From the NCBI GenBank assembly GCA_014304965.1, contig JACRTZ010000260.1, positions 1 to 5,787 on the forward strand: a DNA stretch of 5,787 nucleotides. The letters are read 5' to 3'. Below are positions 5,122 to 5,787 of the stretch, piece after piece. This DNA comes from Vulcanimicrobiota bacterium. GTDB lineage: Bacteria; Vulcanimicrobiota; Vulcanimicrobiia; Vulcanimicrobiales; Vulcanimicrobiaceae. Position numbers and translations under genes: made by a program. Under the pieces are notes generated by a model that saw only the letters and a program-made list of their open reading frames with translations, was not told the DNA's origin and did no database searches. Every line of letters starts with the position of its first letter. Position 1 is the first letter of the stretch.

Positions 5122-5787
5122 CTAGTTCCCGCGCGGCGCGAGTAGTTGCGACTCGGTCAACTGACGCACGTCGAGACCGTGCATCGGCCGCGCGCCCGCC
5201 AGCGATGTGCTCGCGGTAACGATGGCTTCGGGATCGTCGAAGTGGGTCGTGGCCTCCACGATCGAGCGGGCGTAGCGGAACGCGATGGACTCGTCTATGC
5301 GCGGATAGCCGTTCTCGTCGTATTGCGCGACGCCGTCCTTGACGATGGCGGCCGCTTTGAATATCCCGCTGCCGACGAAAACGCCTTCGGCGCCGAGCTG
5401 CATCATGAGCGACGCGTCCGCCGGCGTCGAAACGCCGCCGGCGCAGAAAAGCACGACGGGCAAACGTCCTGCGCGGGCGACTTCTTTCACCAGTTCGTAC
5501 GACGCGCCGATGTCGCGCGCTCGTGCGACCAGCTGCTCTTCGGGGGCAACGCTCAACTGCGCGATCGCGTCGCGAATGGCACGCATGTGGCGCACCGCCT
5601 CCACGATGTTTCCGCTGCCCGCTTCGCCCTTGCTGCGAATCATCGCGGCGCCTTCGGTCACGCGCCGCAGCGCCTCACCCAGATCGCGCGCACCGCACAC
5701 GAAGGGCACCGTAAAGCGATGCTTGTCGATGTGATACGTTTCGTCGGCGGGCGTCAGCACTTCGGACTCGTCGACGTAGTCCACACC
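5122..5787 (-). CDS. pdxS: Pyridoxal 5'-phosphate synthase lyase subunit PdxS, 5' end off the window
   Basis: 221 C-terminal residues of PdxS, the subunit that condenses ribose 5-phosphate, glyceraldehyde 3-phosphate and ammonia into PLP on a (beta/alpha)8 barrel. The frame is open to the right edge (visible residue 1 is the Gly of GVDYVDESEVLTPADE), so about 75-80 N-terminal residues, including the first catalytic lysine, are missing; a GTG at 5782-5784 is internal, not a start. Visible landmarks are FVCGARDLGEALRR, KGEAGSGN (visible 53-60; the Lys corresponds to the second catalytic lysine), FCAGGVSTPADA (about 114-125) and the phosphate-binding GVFVGSGIFK (135-144). After GSGIFK the chain runs AAAIVKDGVAQYDENGY and on for about 28 residues before ARSIVEATTHFDDP; I recall only about seven there in typical PdxS, so an insertion of about 20 residues is likely. 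It ends in RGN, comparable to the usual RGW. It is the first visible gene of the pdxS-pdxT-DUF1844-HNH run. Confidence 0.95.
   Translation of the reverse strand, partial: GVDYVDESEVLTPADETYHIDKHRFTVPFVCGARDLGEALRRVTEGAAMIRSKGEAGSGNIVEAVRHMRAIRDAIAQLSVAPEEQLVARARDIGASYELVKEVARAGRLPVVLFCAGGVSTPADASLMMQLGAEGVFVGSGIFKAAAIVKDGVAQYDENGYPRIDESIAFRYARSIVEATTHFDDPEAIVTASTSLAGARPMHGLDVRQLTESQLLAPRGN

Overview
The window is a gene-dense, GC-rich bacterial chromosome segment with seven protein genes plus one small orphan-like gene. No RNA gene, insertion sequence, CRISPR array or prophage remnant is visible. The gene set (PdxS/PdxT PLP synthase, BioY, an R3H/AAA ATPase of the Ycf45/SpoIIIAA-like type, a SpeA-type PLP decarboxylase, a DUF1844-like protein and a stand-alone HNH protein) suggests a free-living, deep-branching high-GC lineage such as Deinococcota, Chloroflexota or Eremiobacterota-like bacteria. 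That placement is inference from gene content only; there is no rRNA or other marker to confirm it.

Layout. The left block (1-2656) is on the minus strand: an Orn/Lys/Arg-type PLP decarboxylase, then after a 131-bp gap a P-loop ATPase that begins at a TTG codon and leaves the window before its C-terminus. A 73-bp divergent intergenic region (2657-2729) separates this block from a plus-strand pair: bioY, the substrate-binding membrane subunit of a biotin importer, and a small basic protein ending in a heptad-repeat coiled coil. That pair meets a four-gene minus-strand run tail to tail, with the two stop codons interlocked in one CTAG. In transcription order the run is pdxS (N-terminus off the right edge), pdxT (GTG start), a DUF1844-like gene and an HNH endonuclease, with gaps of 12, 35 and 19 bp, so it is probably an operon.

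Function. PdxS and PdxT form the DXP-independent pyridoxal 5'-phosphate synthase, which makes PLP from ribose 5-phosphate, glyceraldehyde 3-phosphate and glutamine. The decarboxylase on the left uses PLP, and BioY brings in another cofactor, so much of the window concerns cofactor supply and use. That link is inferred from proximity; no shared regulatory site was found.

The long open frames antisense to these genes were judged to be shadows caused by high GC content. No intergenic stretch exceeds 131 bp. I did not find a convincing new multi-gene system. The points most worth a second look are an apparent insertion of about 20 residues in PdxS, a perfect 12-bp inverted repeat inside pdxT, the 21-bp coiled-coil repeat in the small gene, and the uncharacterised DUF1844-HNH tail of the PLP synthase operon.
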